Positions 61,788 to 64,000 of a stretch of DNA of 64,000 bases are shown here, piece after piece; the first letter of the stretch is position 1, and the number at the start of each line of letters is the position of its first letter. Source of the DNA: Epichloe hybrida (Eukaryota > Ascomycota > Sordariomycetes > Hypocreales > Clavicipitaceae). The notes below the pieces were generated by a model. The model worked only from the letters and a program-made list of their open reading frames with translations, was not told the DNA's origin and searched no databases. The position numbers and the translations under genes are program-made. The stretch is taken from assembly GCA_019022495.1 (NCBI GenBank), contig JAFEKR010000007.1, forward strand, positions 868,001 through 932,000. Reading direction: 5' to 3'.

Positions 61788-63409
61788 TTACACAGACCCT
61801 GTCTCAATGGATTCATTCTCTGATTTGGATCCCGATCGAGCTTCCTTTCTCGTCTCGCTGCTTTCTGTAGCTCCGTCCACGTCCAGCCCAAATTCGCACC
61901 CCTTGTTTTCGGGCCCAACAAATGTGGTCATCATGACCAAGGCAATAGCAGCTCCGAGAAACGCACAAATCACCAGCCCATAGTCATATCGCTTCTGCCC
62001 GGCCGGGCTTGGAGGCAGCGGGAAGTAGTTCTCTCCTATCTCGGATTGGATCGTCGCTGAGCCACTGGATGCCATGGTGCCTAACTGATACGTTGTCCCG
62101 ACCACAATGGAGCGAATGTCTGCCGGAGACAGCTCCATGAGGTGGCTTGGAAGCACTCCAAAGGCTCCCTGTGCGGCAAACTGCAGGAAGAAGGCTGCTG
62201 CCGTCACAGCCTGTGTTTGCACTCTTGTGTATGGATAAAGCACCGACGCAGCCACGGCACAGGATGTGATGATGGCCAGGCGTCGTCCGAAAATGTCGGA
62301 CAAGTTGCCTATGCAGATGGCCCCGAGGAATCCTCCAATATTGGCCACTACTTGCGTAGCCGTCAACTGGTTCGGAGTGAACTCGAACTCCTCGCTGAGC
62401 ATTGTCGGATACAGGTCCAGGGCTCCATGGGACTATTTTCCAGTGTCAGGCTTGTTTAATCCATGCACGCAGCGTATCTCCGGTTCAGGTCATTCATTAC
62501 TCACAATGAATTGAAAGCCACTCATTAGGAACACCATGTAGACAATCGTGATCCAGTACCCTTTCACTGCGATCCACGTCTTATGGGCAAAGCTGGCCGC
62601 CGCAGTCCCCGACGTTTTGGACGCCAGCTGGCGCTCCCGGAAAGCTCTCGTTTCGGGTAGCATGAATCTCCATAGAATGATCAAAACAGGAGGGCAAGCA
62701 CTGAACCAAAACAGCGGTCTCCAGCCATGTTCCGTTGTGTCAACCAGCGCCCGAGACATCACCGTGGCAAAAAGATAGCCTAGCGAGTAGCCAGACTGAA
62801 ACAGGCCGGACATGATGCCGCGGGAGGGATTAGGGCAGTCTTCCAAGGCTGTCGCCACGCTGTTGCCGTATACTCCGCCCATCGCCACGCCGAAAAACGC
62901 CCGACAAATCAAGAATTCCTCAAAAGTCTCGCAGAATCCCGTTCCAAGCTCCAGGACAATTAACATCAAGTTGTTGATCATGAAAGGCCATCGGCGGCCG
63001 TATTGATCCGACAAATAGCCAAAGAGCAAGGAACCAATCGGCCGGAGCATGAGGGTCAGAAAGATGCCCCAGGTGATGTCTGAATCTCTTTTGTTGAAAT
63101 CTCTTGCCAGGTATGGGAGAGTCAAGCTGACGGTGAAGAAATCAAATGAATCTATTATCCAGCCGCTCCAGGCGCACTACACACGCTCAGTCAGCTCAAG
63201 AAAAAGACAGCCTGGGCACATGACATATGGACACATCATGAACGACTTACCCCGAAAAAGTTCCATTGCTCCTTGGTCAGCAGTCGCATGGCCTTGATCG
63301 GATTGACAGCCTTGTCCATCGGGGGCTTCAAAGATGTAACCCGCGACACCAAATATTCTCGAAATCCCACGCCATTTGTATTGCAGGCATCTCCATTTCT
63401 TTTTGCCAT
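61788..63409 (-). CDS. JEN1-type monocarboxylate/proton symporter (MFS)
   Basis: Three exons, 63251-63409, 62505-63176 and 61788-62432, with introns of 74 and 72 bp, encode 491 residues. The N-terminus FREYLVSRVTSLKPPMDKAV followed by NPIKAMRLLTKEQWNFFG and the membrane blocks FDFFTVSLTLPYLA, ITWGIFLTLMLRPIGSLLFG, DQYGRRWPFMINNLML, VLELGTGFCETFEEFLICR, AMGGVYGNSVATALEDCP and TTEHGWRPLFWFSACPPVL identify the Jen1 subfamily, which imports lactate, pyruvate or dicarboxylates across the plasma membrane. The Jen1 signature 'NxxSHxSQDxxxT' reads QFISHGALDLYPT here: His and Asp are kept, while Asn, Ser and Gln are replaced. About 11-12 membrane helices are expected. The C-terminal tail is hydrophilic and Ser/Glu-rich. 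Substrate cannot be inferred safely. Confidence 0.9.
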
Positions 63410-64000
63410 TTCCCGCCCCTCGCCTTTTCTGGGGGTCTAGAAATTTGACCTGGGATTGACGTCGCAATTGCTTCTTGAAACGAAAATAAGCGAGCCAAGT
63501 TGCAAGAGAGGGGAGTCTTGCAGTCCCATTTTTGGCGCAATACTGCAAGTCAAGACATTTATATTCTTCATTAATTCTTTTCGAGTGCAAGTGCAAGTGA
63601 TACTTGATACTTACACTCAGACGTCGTCCACTAGGCTGGGCTTGTCGCTTGGTCCCTGAACCCGCCCCACGTCAATGTCAAAGCGGTTTCAAGGAGACCC
63701 AGAGATCGGAAAGCCTCATTGTAATAGTCATTTGCAAGTTGGCACCCGCTACATGCTCGCAGCTCTGTACTGGGCAGTTCATCGACTGTTTTCAAGGGTC
63801 GATGCAGTTGGGGCCCATGGCAATGGAGACCAATCCGGCTGGGTCGGCATCACTCGAGCGAGATCAGACGGATGGCAAGATTGCACAACGTCAATGTCAC
63901 ATTGTTTTCTCCCTGGTGTTTCGATTTGGCCAGTAATCTGGCGACTGTGCACCACATCACACTTTTTGGCCTAATTGTTGCATTGAGGCGGAACAATGCA
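63410..64000. promoter_or_regulatory. Upstream region of the JEN1-like gene
   Basis: This 590-bp region of normal composition should contain the promoter. A CCCCAC element (minus-strand GTGGGG, a CreA/Mig1-like core) occurs near 63,665, but such short matches are common. No other gene is seen before the window end. Confidence 0.35.

Overview
The window comes from a filamentous ascomycete (Pezizomycotina). Codon usage, short GT-AG introns of about 60-95 bp and the protein sequences point to Sordariomycetes, probably Hypocreales; this placement is inferred from protein resemblance only. The window has two kinds of sequence. Gene-bearing stretches have balanced composition. Two blocks, about 1-20,500 and 35,767-40,367, are extremely AT-rich, and ghost reading frames in them carry TAA/TAG where Gln or Trp codons are expected. 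That is the pattern expected of repeat-induced point mutation (RIP).

Left block (1-20.5 kb): a graveyard of nested transposons. A hAT-like element runs off the window start and is split by a complete Ty1/Copia retrotransposon (448-7280; 287-bp LTRs, 5-bp target duplication). Next come a second Copia family (RNase H remnant, polypurine tract, inverted LTRs), a decayed intron-containing hAT transposase gene (11,218-15,108) carrying two inverted 410-bp MITEs, and a three-level nest at 15.8-20.1 kb: a Copia copy split by a small TRIM-like LTR element, itself split by a 2.37-kb hAT-like element. Target-site duplications fix most boundaries to the base.

First gene block (21.6-35.4 kb): mitochondrial NAD-isocitrate dehydrogenase catalytic subunit IDH2 (-) is divergent from exocyst subunit SEC5 (+). 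A fungal regulator with a BED/C2H2-like finger and a Zn2Cys6-like cluster (-) follows, then a clearly broken GH92 alpha-mannosidase gene (+) and an Ost-alpha/TMEM184 (DUF300) membrane protein (-).

Second AT-rich block (35,767-40,367): a 4.6-kb element with inverted termini of about 40 bp, a long RIP-degraded coding frame and a heptad-encoding tandem repeat. I could not assign it to a family.

Second gene block (40.8-63.4 kb): the giant bridge-like lipid transfer protein CSF1 (+) with an apparent single-base frameshift; translation elongation factor eEF2 (+, full length); a PWI-like/CCCH/RRM protein of the RBM26/27-Rmn1 type (+); methylenetetrahydrofolate reductase of the MET13 type (-); and a JEN1-type carboxylate transporter (-) with an altered signature motif. 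These are mostly unrelated housekeeping genes, and I see no biosynthetic cluster. The notable biology is the transposon stratigraphy and the lesions in GH92 and CSF1.
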